This document shows, in pieces, positions 16,898 to 25,621 of a DNA stretch of 64,000 nucleotides. Position numbers and translations under genes: made by a program. The notes under the pieces were generated by a model. That model was not told the origin of the DNA, ran no database searches, and was given only the letters and a program-made list of their open reading frames with translations. Within the stretch, counting starts at the first letter, position 1, and each line of letters starts with the position of its first letter. Source of the DNA: an uncultured Lachnospiraceae bacterium (GTDB lineage: Bacteria > Bacillota > Clostridia > Lachnospirales > Lachnospiraceae); NCBI GenBank assembly GCA_905201915.1, contig CAJKQE010000005.1, forward strand, positions 1-64,000, in the 5' to 3' direction.

Positions 16898-17581
16898 ATG
16901 AAAGAAGAGAAGAAAATATTAATTGTAGAAGATGACACAGATATCAATAATTTACTTTTTACAGCATTGGAGAAACAAGGATATACTGCCACACAGGCAT
17001 TTTCGGGAACAGAAGCAAAAATGTTATTGAAAATGGAAAGTTTTGCGTTGGTATTACTGGATTTGATGCTGCCCGGAGTACCGGGAGAGGAAGTCTTGAA
17101 GTTTATAAGAGAACAAGGAAATAGTTCTGTAATTATTTTGACAGCAAAGGATACCCTTGATGATAAGGTAAATCTGTTAATTGCAGGAGCCGATGATTAT
17201 ATTACAAAACCTTTTGAGATACAGGAAGTATTGGCGAGAGTTCAGGTACAGCTTCGTCACGGTGTTCAAGAGGGAAATGGCAATGTGCTTTCATATAAAC
17301 AGATGGTTTTGGACAGAGAAAAATTTCAAATAGAGGTAGAAGGAAAACCTTTGGAAAAAATTACAAAACAGGAATTTTCTATTTTGGAACTTTTATTAAA
17401 ACATCCGAAACAGGTTTTCAGTAAAGAAGATATTTTTGAGTATGCGTGGGAAGAGCCTTATATGGGAGAAACAAAAACTTTGGACGTCCATATCAGTAAT
17501 ATTAGAAAAAAAGTAAAGGAAGTAACAAAAGAAGAATATATAGAAACAGTATGGGGAATTGGATATCGTCTTCAGCAATAA
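16898..17581 (+). CDS. OmpR-family response regulator
   Basis: The 227-residue protein has a receiver domain (VEDD acidic pair, Asp in LLDLMLPG, Lys in YITKPFEI) and a C-terminal winged-helix DNA-binding domain (VHISNIRKKV near the end). It heads a cluster with an ABC transporter and, three genes on, a histidine kinase; the kinase is separated from its regulator by the transporter genes. The arrangement fits control of a peptide-antibiotic exporter. The regulator probably acts on the phased repeats in 17600-17643. ATG follows CAGGAGAAAAGCG. Confidence 0.9.
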   Translation: MKEEKKILIVEDDTDINNLLFTALEKQGYTATQAFSGTEAKMLLKMESFALVLLDLMLPGVPGEEVLKFIREQGNSSVIILTAKDTLDDKVNLLIAGADDYITKPFEIQEVLARVQVQLRHGVQEGNGNVLSYKQMVLDREKFQIEVEGKPLEKITKQEFSILELLLKHPKQVFSKEDIFEYAWEEPYMGETKTLDVHISNIRKKVKEVTKEEYIETVWGIGYRLQQ

Positions 17582-17599
17582 TCTGCTGTTTTATTCATG

Positions 17600-17654
17600 C
17601 TTTACTCTTTTTTTACTTTTGCTTTGCGATTTTTTTAGATTGAAGGGTTATGAT
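17600..17654 (+). promoter_or_regulatory. Promoter of the ABC operon with four 11-bp phased repeats
   Basis: Four T-rich 11-base units run head to tail from 17600 to 17643, starting CTTTACTCTTT then TTTTACTTTTG. A TATGAT -10 box follows at 17649-17654. The repeats cover the -35 position, as expected when an OmpR-type activator binds. Sequence identity between the last two units and the first two is weak. Confidence 0.45.
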
Positions 17655-17684
17655 TAAGAGCAGATAAGAAAAGGAGAGGTTGTC

Positions 17685-18602
17685 ATGAGTGAATATTTAT
17701 TGCAGACCAGAGGTCTGACAAAGCAATATGGACGTCATAAAGCAGTGGAAAATGTGGATATCCATGTAAAAAAAGGTGCCATTTATGGATTTATAGGAAG
17801 AAACGGAGCAGGAAAGAGTACCTGTTTGAAAATGATAAGCGGACTTTCACGTCCCACAGCAGGTGAGATTGAATTTTTTGGTTATTCAGGAAAAGAATTA
17901 AAAGAGGTACGTTCCAGAATTGGCTGTTTAATAGAAATGCCGGGTTTATATGGCAATATGACAGCATATCAAAATCTGAAAATAAAATGTAAAATGCTGG
18001 GAATTGATAAAGTAGGATATGTAGAAGACATCTTGAAAACCGTAGGTTTGGAAAAGACAGGAAGAAAAAAAACAAAACATTTTTCTCTGGGAATGAAGCA
18101 GCGTCTTGGAATTGGGCTTGCTCTTGTGGGAGAACCTGACTTGCTGGTTTTAGATGAACCCATTAACGGACTTGATCCGCAGGGGATTGTAGAGGTTCGC
18201 GATACTATACAGAAGCTTCGTGATGAGCGAAATATGACAATTTTAATTTCCAGTCATGTGTTAGAGGAGCTTTCAAAGCTGGCAACTCATTATGGAATTA
18301 TTCATAATGGAAGCTTATTACAAGAAATCAGTCGTGAAGAACTAATGAGACGATGTTCGGAACGAATAGAATTGGAATTAGATTATCCAGAGCAGGCGCT
18401 TCCTATATTGGATAAGTTGGGCTTTACCAACTATCAGGTTATGGACAAACATCGTATTTATATTTTTGAACGTTTGGAAGAAAGCGCTCTTTTGAATATG
18501 GAGCTGGCAAAGGCAGGAATTCTCGTAAAAGGAATTTCCATTACAAGCGAAGATTTGGAAAGCTACTTTTTAAACCTGACAGGAGGTGCTCAGCATGCTT
18601 AA
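17685..18602 (+). CDS. ABC transporter ATP-binding protein, lantibiotic/bacitracin-export type
   Basis: A 305-residue ATPase with Walker A GRNGAGKS (about 43-50), signature FSLGMKQRLG, Walker B LLVLDEPINGLD and His in ISSHVLEE. A C-terminal extension of about 85 residues matches the length of LanF/BcrA-type ATPases for bacitracin or lantibiotic resistance. Its permease follows with a short overlap and a kinase follows that. An AAAGGAGAGGTTGTC ribosome site precedes the ATG. Confidence 0.9.
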   Translation: MSEYLLQTRGLTKQYGRHKAVENVDIHVKKGAIYGFIGRNGAGKSTCLKMISGLSRPTAGEIEFFGYSGKELKEVRSRIGCLIEMPGLYGNMTAYQNLKIKCKMLGIDKVGYVEDILKTVGLEKTGRKKTKHFSLGMKQRLGIGLALVGEPDLLVLDEPINGLDPQGIVEVRDTIQKLRDERNMTILISSHVLEELSKLATHYGIIHNGSLLQEISREELMRRCSERIELELDYPEQALPILDKLGFTNYQVMDKHRIYIFERLEESALLNMELAKAGILVKGISITSEDLESYFLNLTGGAQHA

Positions 18603-19437
18603 ACTGATTAAAATGGATTTATATCGAATGTTCCATACAAAAGCTTTTTATATTATTTGGATTATCTTGGCAGCAGCTGTTATTTTTTCAACTACTATGT
18701 CAAAAGAAGACTATAAGTATATGCAGGAGGAAGCAGCAAAAGGGCAGCTGGAAACAGTTTCAGAAGAAAATAACCTGAATTTTGGATTAAGTGTCTCGCT
18801 TCCTACAAAACCAGGAGAAAAGGTGACGGTATTTGATCAGGTTTTTGCCAATATGCAGTCAAAATTTGTTGCTCTGTTTCTGGTGATTTTTGCGGTATTG
18901 TTTTCCACAGCAGATATTACAAGCGGATATATTAAGAACATTGGAGGACAGATAAAGGAAAGAGGAAATCTCATTCTTTCAAAAGCAGTAGTATTGCTGA
19001 TTTATACAGGATTGACCTTGCTTTTCTATCTGGGTATACAGGCAATTTGTCAGTACGCTGTGTTCGGAGAGTCAAAATGGGGAGATATGGAAATGTTCTG
19101 GAGATATTTCGGGACAGAGGCAATCCTTCATTATGGTTTGGTATTGATTTGTATGGCAATGGCAGTTATTTTAAGAAGTAATATGCTTAGTATGACATTA
19201 TCTGTTTGTATGTGCATGAATGTACTTATTTTGGTATACGGTGTTGTAGATAAAGTATTACAGGATATGGGAGTGAAAGACTTTTGCTTTATTGAACATA
19301 CAGTCAGCGGAAAAATTTCTCTGCTTTCCATGATGCCGAAGGCTTCTGATTGTGTAAATGCACTGGGAATAGCCGGAGTATTTGGAAGTTTGGCAGTTCT
19401 TCTGACGATTTTAGTATTTCGAAGGAGAGATATATAA
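18595..19437 (+). CDS. ABC-2 permease, lantibiotic/bacitracin-export type
   Basis: The 280-residue protein begins with a cytoplasmic helix (MLKLIKMDLYRMFHTKAF), then six hydrophobic segments with a large first extracellular loop (about 45-85), as in LanE/BcrB-like permeases. The chosen ATG follows AGGAGG by 8 bases; a GTG three codons earlier is less likely. It pairs with the preceding ATPase to move peptide antibiotics from the membrane, by family inference. The stop codon abuts the ATG of the kinase gene. Confidence 0.85.
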   Translation: MLKLIKMDLYRMFHTKAFYIIWIILAAAVIFSTTMSKEDYKYMQEEAAKGQLETVSEENNLNFGLSVSLPTKPGEKVTVFDQVFANMQSKFVALFLVIFAVLFSTADITSGYIKNIGGQIKERGNLILSKAVVLLIYTGLTLLFYLGIQAICQYAVFGESKWGDMEMFWRYFGTEAILHYGLVLICMAMAVILRSNMLSMTLSVCMCMNVLILVYGVVDKVLQDMGVKDFCFIEHTVSGKISLLSMMPKASDCVNALGIAGVFGSLAVLLTILVFRRRDI

Positions 19438-20337
19438 ATGAAATTCTGGATGGGAATTTTAATTTTTATTATTTTAGTACAAACTTATTTTTTAGTAAAG
19501 ATGCAGCGGCAGATACAAGATATCTGCCGCCAGCTTGCGTTTCTGATGAAACATGACAGTAATATGATAATTACTGCAAATATGAAAACAGGTGGATTTG
19601 AAAAATTGGTAAAGCTTTTAAACGAGCTGTTTCAGATGCGCAGAAAAGAACAGCAGGAATCTAAAGAGAAGGAACAGATGATTGCGGATACTTATACAAA
19701 TTTATCTCATGATATTCGCACACCTCTGACCTCCCTTAACGGTTATTTTCAGCTCATGGAAAGTGCAAGTGCGGAAGAACAGAAGCATTATATGAAGGTA
19801 ATACAGGAGCGAATTGAAAGCTTAAAGGAAATGCTGGAAGAATTATTTATGTTTACAAAGCTGAAAAATGATAGTTATGTTTTGGAATTGGAAACCTGCT
19901 GTATCAACCGTATTTTAAAGAATACTATTTTTTCTTATTATGATGATTGGTCCGGACGTGGTATTTCTCCTGAAATCAGTCTGCCTGAAAAGCAACTTTA
20001 TATAGAAGGGAATGAAGCAGGGCTGAAACGAATGCTTCAAAATATTATTAAAAACGGCATGGATCATGGACAGGATAAGATAAAAGTTCAGCTTTTTGAA
20101 CGAGAAGAAAAAATTCATCTTTGGATTTGCAATGAGATGACAAATCCAGAGAAGATTGACGTATCACGAGTATTTCAGCGATTTTATAAAGCAGATGGGG
20201 CAAGAAGCAGAAATTCCAGCGGATTGGGGCTTTCTATCGCACAGGAATTTGTTCTGCGAATGAAAGGAGAAATTCATGCAGAAATTTCAGAAAATGAGTT
20301 CTGGGTGAAAGTGAGCTTTCCCAAAAGAGTGAAGTAA
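19438..20337 (+). CDS. Sensor histidine kinase of the ABC cluster
   Basis: The 299-residue kinase has a single N-terminal membrane helix (residues 3-20) and no extracellular sensing domain. It has a His-kinase motif NLSHDIRTPLTSL (about 92-104), an N-box IIKNGMDHG and a G-box SSGLGLSIAQEF. It directly abuts the permease stop codon and has an AAGGAG site. With so little outside the membrane it probably reads the state of the transporter itself, as the Bce-type sensors do; this is inference. Its partner is the regulator at 16898. Confidence 0.9.
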   Translation: MKFWMGILIFIILVQTYFLVKMQRQIQDICRQLAFLMKHDSNMIITANMKTGGFEKLVKLLNELFQMRRKEQQESKEKEQMIADTYTNLSHDIRTPLTSLNGYFQLMESASAEEQKHYMKVIQERIESLKEMLEELFMFTKLKNDSYVLELETCCINRILKNTIFSYYDDWSGRGISPEISLPEKQLYIEGNEAGLKRMLQNIIKNGMDHGQDKIKVQLFEREEKIHLWICNEMTNPEKIDVSRVFQRFYKADGARSRNSSGLGLSIAQEFVLRMKGEIHAEISENEFWVKVSFPKRVK

Positions 20338-20439
20338 TAAAAATACATTGCAGATTAAAAAAATATATGATAAGATAAACAAAATCAATAGGATTTGAAA
20401 TACGATTTTGAAAGTAGATTTTTCGGAAAGGAGCAAACT

Positions 20440-20523
20440 ATGAGCTGGAAAACAACGACAATTCACCTCATGAAAGGTGCATATATTGCTGTTTACAGGG
20501 ATAGTGCGCTCTTTTTTAGATGA
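20440..20523 (+). CDS. 27-residue leader peptide ahead of the MFS exporter
   Basis: ATG at 20440 follows GGAAAGGAGCAAACT, a very good ribosome site with normal spacing. The 27-residue peptide (MSWKTTTIHLMKGAYIAVYR then DSALFFR) has no known family. It ends 40 bases before a hairpin that contains the next gene's ribosome site. A well-initiated short ORF in that position is typical of translational-attenuation leaders of antibiotic-resistance genes. Confidence 0.6.
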   Translation: MSWKTTTIHLMKGAYIAVYRDSALFFR

Positions 20524-20563
20524 AATAAATTTTTTATGATTGTAATAACTAGAAAAAGTCACT

Positions 20564-20604
20564 ATCTCCTACTCAAGTAATTTATTTGAAAAGGAGATTT
20601 TTTT
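20564..20604 (+). promoter_or_regulatory. Hairpin with U-run that contains the MFS gene's ribosome site
   Basis: ATCTCC (20564-20569) pairs with GGAGAT (20593-20598), with TCAAG/TTTGA pairing inside, followed by seven Ts. AAGGAG, the only ribosome site for the gene at 20605, is in the 3' arm. The structure can act as a terminator and can hide the ribosome site. Confidence 0.65.
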
Positions 20605-21696
20605 ATGCGTAAATTTAATATAAAAAAGCAAATCAGTAAGTTATATTTGGTAACGTCTATAGGTTATTTTCAGATTGCAGGAGCATCATGGGTTGCATTA
20701 TTGGCTATGAGAGGATTTTCACTTTTGGAGATTGGAATGTTAGAAAGTATTTTTCACATTGTGAGCTGCCTTTTTGAAATTCCCTCTGGAGTGGCAGCGG
20801 ATGTTTTCGGACGAAAAAAAACAATGGTATTAAGCCAGCTTGCTTCTTTGTTGTCCAGTGTAATGATGATTTTATCAAAGGATTTTTGTACGACGGCTTT
20901 TGCTATAGGATTGAGTGCTTTAAGTTATAATTTGGCTTCCGGTACAAGGGAAGCTTTGGCTTATGACAGCTTGAAACTAGCAGGAAAAGAAAAAGAATAT
21001 AATACATTTGCGGCGACAGATATGATGCTTTATAGAATTACTAATTCTACATCAACACTTTGCGCAGGTTTGGCATTGTTTCTTGGATTTCGGAAGGCTT
21101 ATACGGTAGATATTATTTTTAACTTTACAGCGCTGATTATTGCATGTAGCTTAAAAGAAGTTACAATAGGAGAAAAAAGAGACAAAGAAAAGGTGCTTTA
21201 TCGATTATGGAATACAGTGAGGGAAAGCTGGAATTTTTTACTATCTAATAAGAAGATTAGAAAAATTATGGCAATTAATGCACTTGTAGGTGCTGTTTCA
21301 ACGCTGGTATTATTCTTTTTACAGGCAAAGTTGCCACTTTCAGGATTAAATCAGGGGATGCTGGGACCAGTTCTTTTTCTTATGGGAATGGGGGCTGCTT
21401 TGGGCTCTAAAGCAACGTCGTTTTTTTCCACAGTTTCTTATAAAAAGGTTGTGCTCATAAGTAGTTTGTGCGTAGCAGGTTCATTTTTTATGACGTTTAC
21501 CAAAAGTCCTGTTTTGATGATTTTAGGTGGGTTTGTAGGAGCGTTTGCAGATGATTTTCTGGAAGTCAGAACAGATGTGCTTATTAATGAAAGGATTTCA
21601 TCCGAACAGCGTGCAACATTAATTTCGGTAAATTCGTTTATTTTTTCTATGGTTATGATTGTTTTATCTACATGGATGGGGTGGATTATGGGATAG
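20605..21696 (+). CDS. MFS transporter, probable drug exporter
   Basis: A 363-residue major-facilitator protein with about 11 hydrophobic segments. The loop 2-3 motif is visible as GVAADVFGRKKTM (about 65-77). It is shorter than the usual 390-420 residues, mainly because of a short C-terminus. The family exports drugs or small metabolites using the proton gradient. A leader peptide and a hairpin containing the ribosome site precede it, which fits inducible antibiotic resistance. The substrate is unknown. Confidence 0.87.
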   Translation: MRKFNIKKQISKLYLVTSIGYFQIAGASWVALLAMRGFSLLEIGMLESIFHIVSCLFEIPSGVAADVFGRKKTMVLSQLASLLSSVMMILSKDFCTTAFAIGLSALSYNLASGTREALAYDSLKLAGKEKEYNTFAATDMMLYRITNSTSTLCAGLALFLGFRKAYTVDIIFNFTALIIACSLKEVTIGEKRDKEKVLYRLWNTVRESWNFLLSNKKIRKIMAINALVGAVSTLVLFFLQAKLPLSGLNQGMLGPVLFLMGMGAALGSKATSFFSTVSYKKVVLISSLCVAGSFFMTFTKSPVLMILGGFVGAFADDFLEVRTDVLINERISSEQRATLISVNSFIFSMVMIVLSTWMGWIMG

Positions 21697-21748
21697 TTTT
21701 GTGGTAGGATAGATACATATACGATGAAGAAAAAGGAGAACAGCAAAT

Positions 21749-22597
21749 ATGAAAATTGCAGTAACTTATGATAATGGAAACATATTTCAGCATTTTGGAA
21801 AGACAGAATTTTTTAAAGTATATGAAGTAGAAAATAATCAGGTAATTTCCAGTGAAGTAATCAGCTCTAACGGAGCAGGTCATGGTGCATTGGCAGAACT
21901 TCTGGGTAATCAGTCCGTAGATTTATTGATTTGCGGTGGTATTGGCGGTGGTGCACAGACAGCATTAGCAGATGCAGGAGTTGAAGTATGCTCAGGGGTG
22001 CAAGGTGATGTAGACCAGGCAGTGGAAGCTTACTTAAAAGGTGAATTAGTATCTGCAGGTGTGAATTGTGATCATCATCATGAGGAAGGTCATAGCTGCG
22101 GAAGTCATGAAGACGGACATTCCTGTGGTGGAAATTGCGGTGGCTCTTGTGGAGGACATGTTCATTTAACAGGACGCAATGTGGGTAAGACTTGCCGTAC
22201 ACATTACAGAGGAACATTTAATGATGGAACACAGTTTGACTCCTCTTATGACCGTGGCGAACCTTTGGAATTTATTTGCGGAGTGGGACAGATGATTAAA
22301 GGGTTTGATGCAGCGGTAGCAGATATGGAAGTGGGACAGACAGTTGACGTACATTTAATGCCAGAAGAAGCTTACGGTATGCCAGATCCAGATGCTGTTT
22401 TTACTCTTGAAATTGCACAGCTTCCCGGTTCAGAAGATTTGGAAGCAGGTCAACGTGTTTATTTAACAAATCAGTTGGGACAGCCATTCCCGGTAGTTGT
22501 TGTGGAAAAAACAGAGACAACCATTACGTTTGATGCAAATCATGAAATGGCAGGAAAAGAACTGAACTTTACAATTGAATTAGTGGAAGTAAAATAA
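21749..22597 (+). CDS. NifX-like domain fused to FKBP-type prolyl isomerase through a metal-binding linker
   Basis: The 282-residue protein has two recognisable domains. Residues 1-105 match the dinitrogenase iron-molybdenum cofactor-binding fold (start MKIAVTYDNGNIFQHFGK, then LLICGGIGGGAQTAL). Residues about 107-137 are a His/Cys/Gly-rich linker (CDHHHEEGHSCGSHEDGHSC and more) suited to nickel, zinc or other metals. Residues about 138-282 match a SlyD-like FKBP isomerase with inserted-in-flap layout (GTQFDSSYDRGEPLEFICG, EEAYGMPDPDAVF). SlyD proteins help nickel delivery and folding. The combination suggests a metal or cluster chaperone in the cytoplasm. It is monocistronic, with ribosome site AAAAAGGAG. 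Confidence 0.85.
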   Translation: MKIAVTYDNGNIFQHFGKTEFFKVYEVENNQVISSEVISSNGAGHGALAELLGNQSVDLLICGGIGGGAQTALADAGVEVCSGVQGDVDQAVEAYLKGELVSAGVNCDHHHEEGHSCGSHEDGHSCGGNCGGSCGGHVHLTGRNVGKTCRTHYRGTFNDGTQFDSSYDRGEPLEFICGVGQMIKGFDAAVADMEVGQTVDVHLMPEEAYGMPDPDAVFTLEIAQLPGSEDLEAGQRVYLTNQLGQPFPVVVVEKTETTITFDANHEMAGKELNFTIELVEVK

Positions 22598-22607
22598 AGA
22601 TATGAAG

Positions 22608-22656
22608 AATACCTTTTAACGTAATGCAAAGTGCAGTCGTTAAAAGGTATTTTTTA
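22608..22656 (+). terminator. Intrinsic terminator after the NifX-FKBP gene
   Basis: AATACCTTTTAACG pairs perfectly with CGTTAAAAGGTATT around a 16-base loop and a T-run follows. Confidence 0.88.
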
Positions 22657-22703
22657 TGTAATAGCACATTCTTTTTTCTTGTTTATGAATTTTTTATAAG
22701 AAA

Positions 22704-22752
22704 TTAGCACTCACCTCTTGACGTGGCTAGTAAACAGTGTTATAGTAACACT
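22704..22752 (+). promoter_or_regulatory. clpB promoter with a half-CIRCE and an inverted repeat on the -10 box
   Basis: TTGACG (22718-22723) and TATAGT (22741-22746) are exactly 17 bases apart. TTAGCACTC at 22704-22712 is a perfect left arm of the HrcA operator CIRCE; at the correct 9-base spacing the right arm keeps only GCTA. AGTGTTA-tag-TAACACT is centred on the -10 box. Confidence 0.7.
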
Positions 22753-22788
22753 AGAACAAAGAAATTAGTATAAATGGAGGGATTTTTT

Positions 22789-25380
22789 ATGAATATCAGT
22801 AAATTTACGCAGAAATCACTTCAGGCTGTTCAGGATTTAGAAAAAACTGCTTATGAATTTGGCAATCAGGAAGTCGAACAGGAGCATTTGTTATACAATT
22901 TATTAAAGCAGGAGGACAGTCTGATTTTAAAACTCATTGAGAAAATGGAAATTCAAAAAGAACATTTTCTCAATAGAGTGGAGCAGGCTTTGAATGCAAG
23001 GACAAAGGTATCCGGAGGGCAGCCTTATATTGGACAATACTTAAATAAGGCATTGGTAACTGCAGAAGATGAAGCCAGAACTATGGGAGATGAATATGTT
23101 TCCGTAGAGCATTTATTTTTAGCATTATTGAATAATCCCAGCCCTTCTATGAAGAAAATATGGAATGAATATGGAATTAGCAGAGAACGTTTCCTGCAGG
23201 CTCTCAGCACAGTGAGAGGAAATCAGAGAGTTACTACGGATAATCCGGAGGTTACTTATGATACTTTGAATAAATATGGACAGGATTTAGTAGAAAAAGC
23301 AAGAGCGCAGAAGCTGGATCCTGTAATCGGAAGAGATGCGGAAATCCGCAATGTAATCCGTATTCTTTCCAGAAAGACGAAGAACAATCCAGTGCTTATT
23401 GGTGAACCTGGTGTTGGTAAAACAGCAGCTGTAGAAGGATTGGCACAGCGTATTGTTCAAGGTGATGTACCGGAAGGATTAAAGGATAAAAAGATATTTG
23501 CTTTGGATATGGGTGCGTTAGTTGCAGGGGCAAAATATCGAGGTGAATTTGAAGAAAGATTAAAGGCTGTTTTGGAAGAAGTCAGAAAAAGTGAAGGTCA
23601 GATTATTCTCTTTATTGATGAACTTCACTTGATTGTAGGTGCAGGAAAAACAGACGGAGCTATGGATGCCGGCAATATGTTAAAACCAATGCTGGCAAGA
23701 GGTGAATTGCATTGTATCGGTGCAACAACCCTTGATGAATATCGTCAGTACATTGAAAAAGATGCTGCATTGGAAAGAAGATTTCAGCCTGTAATGGTAG
23801 AAGAACCTACTGTGGAAGATACCATTTCTATTTTAAGAGGATTGAAAGAACGTTATGAGGTATTTCACGGAGTAAAGATTACAGACAGTGCTTTAGTTGC
23901 AGCAGCTACCCTTTCTGACAGATATATCAGCGATAGATTTCTTCCGGATAAGGCGATTGATTTAGTAGATGAAGCTTGTGCGTTGATTAAAACAGAGCTG
24001 GATTCTATGCCTACGGAATTAGATGAAATGCGAAGAAAAATCATGCAGATGGAAATTGAGGAAGCAGCGCTGAAGAAAGAAGATGACAGGTTAAGTCAGG
24101 ACAGATTGGTAGATTTGCAGAAAGAAATGGCAGAATTAAGGGACAACTTTAACGCACAGAAAGCCCAATGGGATAACGAAAAATCTACAGTGGAACGCCT
24201 TCAGAAACTTCGTGAGCAGATTGAAGATATGAATAACAGAATTCAAAAGGCTCAGAGAAATTATGATTTAGATGAAGCTGCAAAGCTTCAGTACGGAGAA
24301 CTTCCAAAGCTGCAGAAACAGTTGCAGGCAGAAGAGGAAAACGTGAAAAATCAGGATTTATCTCTGGTTCATGAAAGCGTTACAGATGAAGAAATTGCCA
24401 GAATTATCTCTCGTTGGACCGGTATTCCGGTAGCTAAACTGACAGAAGGAGAGAGAACAAAAATTCTTCATCTTGAGGAAGAACTTCATAAACGCGTCAT
24501 TGGTCAGGATGAAGGTGTAACAAAGGTTACAGATGCGATTATTCGTTCTAAAGCAGGTATTAAAGATCCTACAAAACCCATTGGTTCATTCCTGTTTTTA
24601 GGCCCTACCGGTGTAGGTAAGACAGAGCTTGCAAAGACTTTGGCAGCTACGCTGTTTGATGATGAGCAGAACATGGTTCGTATTGATATGAGTGAATATA
24701 TGGAGAAATATTCTGTATCCAGACTCATTGGAGCGCCTCCGGGATATGTAGGATATGAAGAAGGCGGACAGCTTACAGAAGCAGTGCGAAGAAAACCATA
24801 TTCCGTTGTTCTTTTTGACGAGATTGAAAAGGCGCATCCTGATGTATTTAATGTACTTTTGCAGGTGCTGGATGATGGCCGTATTACGGACTCTCAGGGA
24901 AGAACCGTGGACTTTAAAAATACCATTTTAATTATGACTTCCAATATTGGTTCTCCATATCTTTTGGAAGGAATTGAGGAAAATGGTGAGATTAAGCAGG
25001 AAGCAAGAGATGCGGTAGAGCGTGATTTAAGGGCTCATTTCAGACCGGAATTTTTGAACCGTTTAGATGAAATGATTATGTTTAAACCACTGACAAAAGA
25101 AAATATTGGAGGCATTGTAGAGCTTCTTTTAGCAGACTTAAATAAGCGATTAAAAGATCAGGAGCTATCTATAGAATTGACAAAGGCTGCAAAAGATTAT
25201 ATTATTGAGGGCGGATATGATCCTGTCTATGGAGCTCGTCCTTTGAAAAGATATGTACAAAAATATGTGGAAACTTTAACTGCGAAGTTAATTCTTGCAG
25301 GAAATATAAGTGCCGGCAGCAGGATTGTTATTGATGTAGAAAATGATGAATTAGTTGCTCATGAAAAGTATGTAGAGTAA
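22789..25380 (+). CDS. clpB: ClpB protein-disaggregating chaperone
   Basis: The 863-residue chaperone has the full ClpB layout. An N-terminal Clp_N repeat domain (1-145) is followed by a first AAA+ domain with Walker A GEPGVGKT near residue 205. Next come a long coiled-coil middle domain (about 400-520) and a second AAA+ domain with GPTGVGKT near residue 605 and Walker B VVLFDEIEKAHP. It is a hexamer that threads aggregated proteins apart together with DnaK after heat stress. I start at MNISKFTQKS, 8 bases after GGAGGG; an ATG five codons earlier overlaps that ribosome site. It has its own heat-shock-like promoter. Confidence 0.97.
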   Translation: MNISKFTQKSLQAVQDLEKTAYEFGNQEVEQEHLLYNLLKQEDSLILKLIEKMEIQKEHFLNRVEQALNARTKVSGGQPYIGQYLNKALVTAEDEARTMGDEYVSVEHLFLALLNNPSPSMKKIWNEYGISRERFLQALSTVRGNQRVTTDNPEVTYDTLNKYGQDLVEKARAQKLDPVIGRDAEIRNVIRILSRKTKNNPVLIGEPGVGKTAAVEGLAQRIVQGDVPEGLKDKKIFALDMGALVAGAKYRGEFEERLKAVLEEVRKSEGQIILFIDELHLIVGAGKTDGAMDAGNMLKPMLARGELHCIGATTLDEYRQYIEKDAALERRFQPVMVEEPTVEDTISILRGLKERYEVFHGVKITDSALVAAATLSDRYISDRFLPDKAIDLVDEACALIKTELDSMPTELDEMRRKIMQMEIEEAALKKEDDRLSQDRLVDLQKEMAELRDNFNAQKAQWDNEKSTVERLQKLREQIEDMNNRIQKAQRNYDLDEAAKLQYGELPKLQKQLQAEEENVKNQDLSLVHESVTDEEIARIISRWTGIPVAKLTEGERTKILHLEEELHKRVIGQDEGVTKVTDAIIRSKAGIKDPTKPIGSFLFLGPTGVGKTELAKTLAATLFDDEQNMVRIDMSEYMEKYSVSRLIGAPPGYVGYEEGGQLTEAVRRKPYSVVLFDEIEKAHPDVFNVLLQVLDDGRITDSQGRTVDFKNTILIMTSNIGSPYLLEGIEENGEIKQEARDAVERDLRAHFRPEFLNRLDEMIMFKPLTKENIGGIVELLLADLNKRLKDQELSIELTKAAKDYIIEGGYDPVYGARPLKRYVQKYVETLTAKLILAGNISAGSRIVIDVENDELVAHEKYVE

Positions 25381-25392
25381 AGGAGAAATGCA

Positions 25393-25566
25393 ATGATACC
25401 GAAAGATCCAGTAATGCTTTTAAGCTATATAAATACACAGCTTCGAGATTTTTATTCTTCTTTTGAAGGCTTATGTGAAGACAAAGGATTGAACGCAGAA
25501 GAAATTCAGATGAAGCTGTCAGGAATTGATTATGTTTATGATTTAGAGAGAAATCAATTTGTTTAA
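25393..25566 (+). CDS. DUF4250 family small protein
   Basis: A 57-residue gene follows clpB by 12 bases with an AAAGGAGAAATGCA ribosome site. The sequence begins MIPKDPVMLLSYINTQLRDF and ends in a second short helix region. It matches the pattern I know for DUF4250 proteins of Clostridia, whose function is unknown. It probably shares the clpB transcript. It lies directly before the M-box promoter. Confidence 0.75.
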   Translation: MIPKDPVMLLSYINTQLRDFYSSFEGLCEDKGLNAEEIQMKLSGIDYVYDLERNQFV

Positions 25567-25581
25567 AAGTTTTATTTGGGG

Positions 25582-25611
25582 TTGACAAAGCAGTATAAGA
25601 AGAAGTATGAT
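25582..25611 (+). promoter_or_regulatory. Promoter of the M-box/magnesium transporter transcript
   Basis: TTGACA (25582-25587) and TATGAT (25606-25611) are 18 bases apart; the RNA would start about 10 bases before the M-box. Confidence 0.75.
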
Positions 25612-25621
25612 GAGGAAAATC

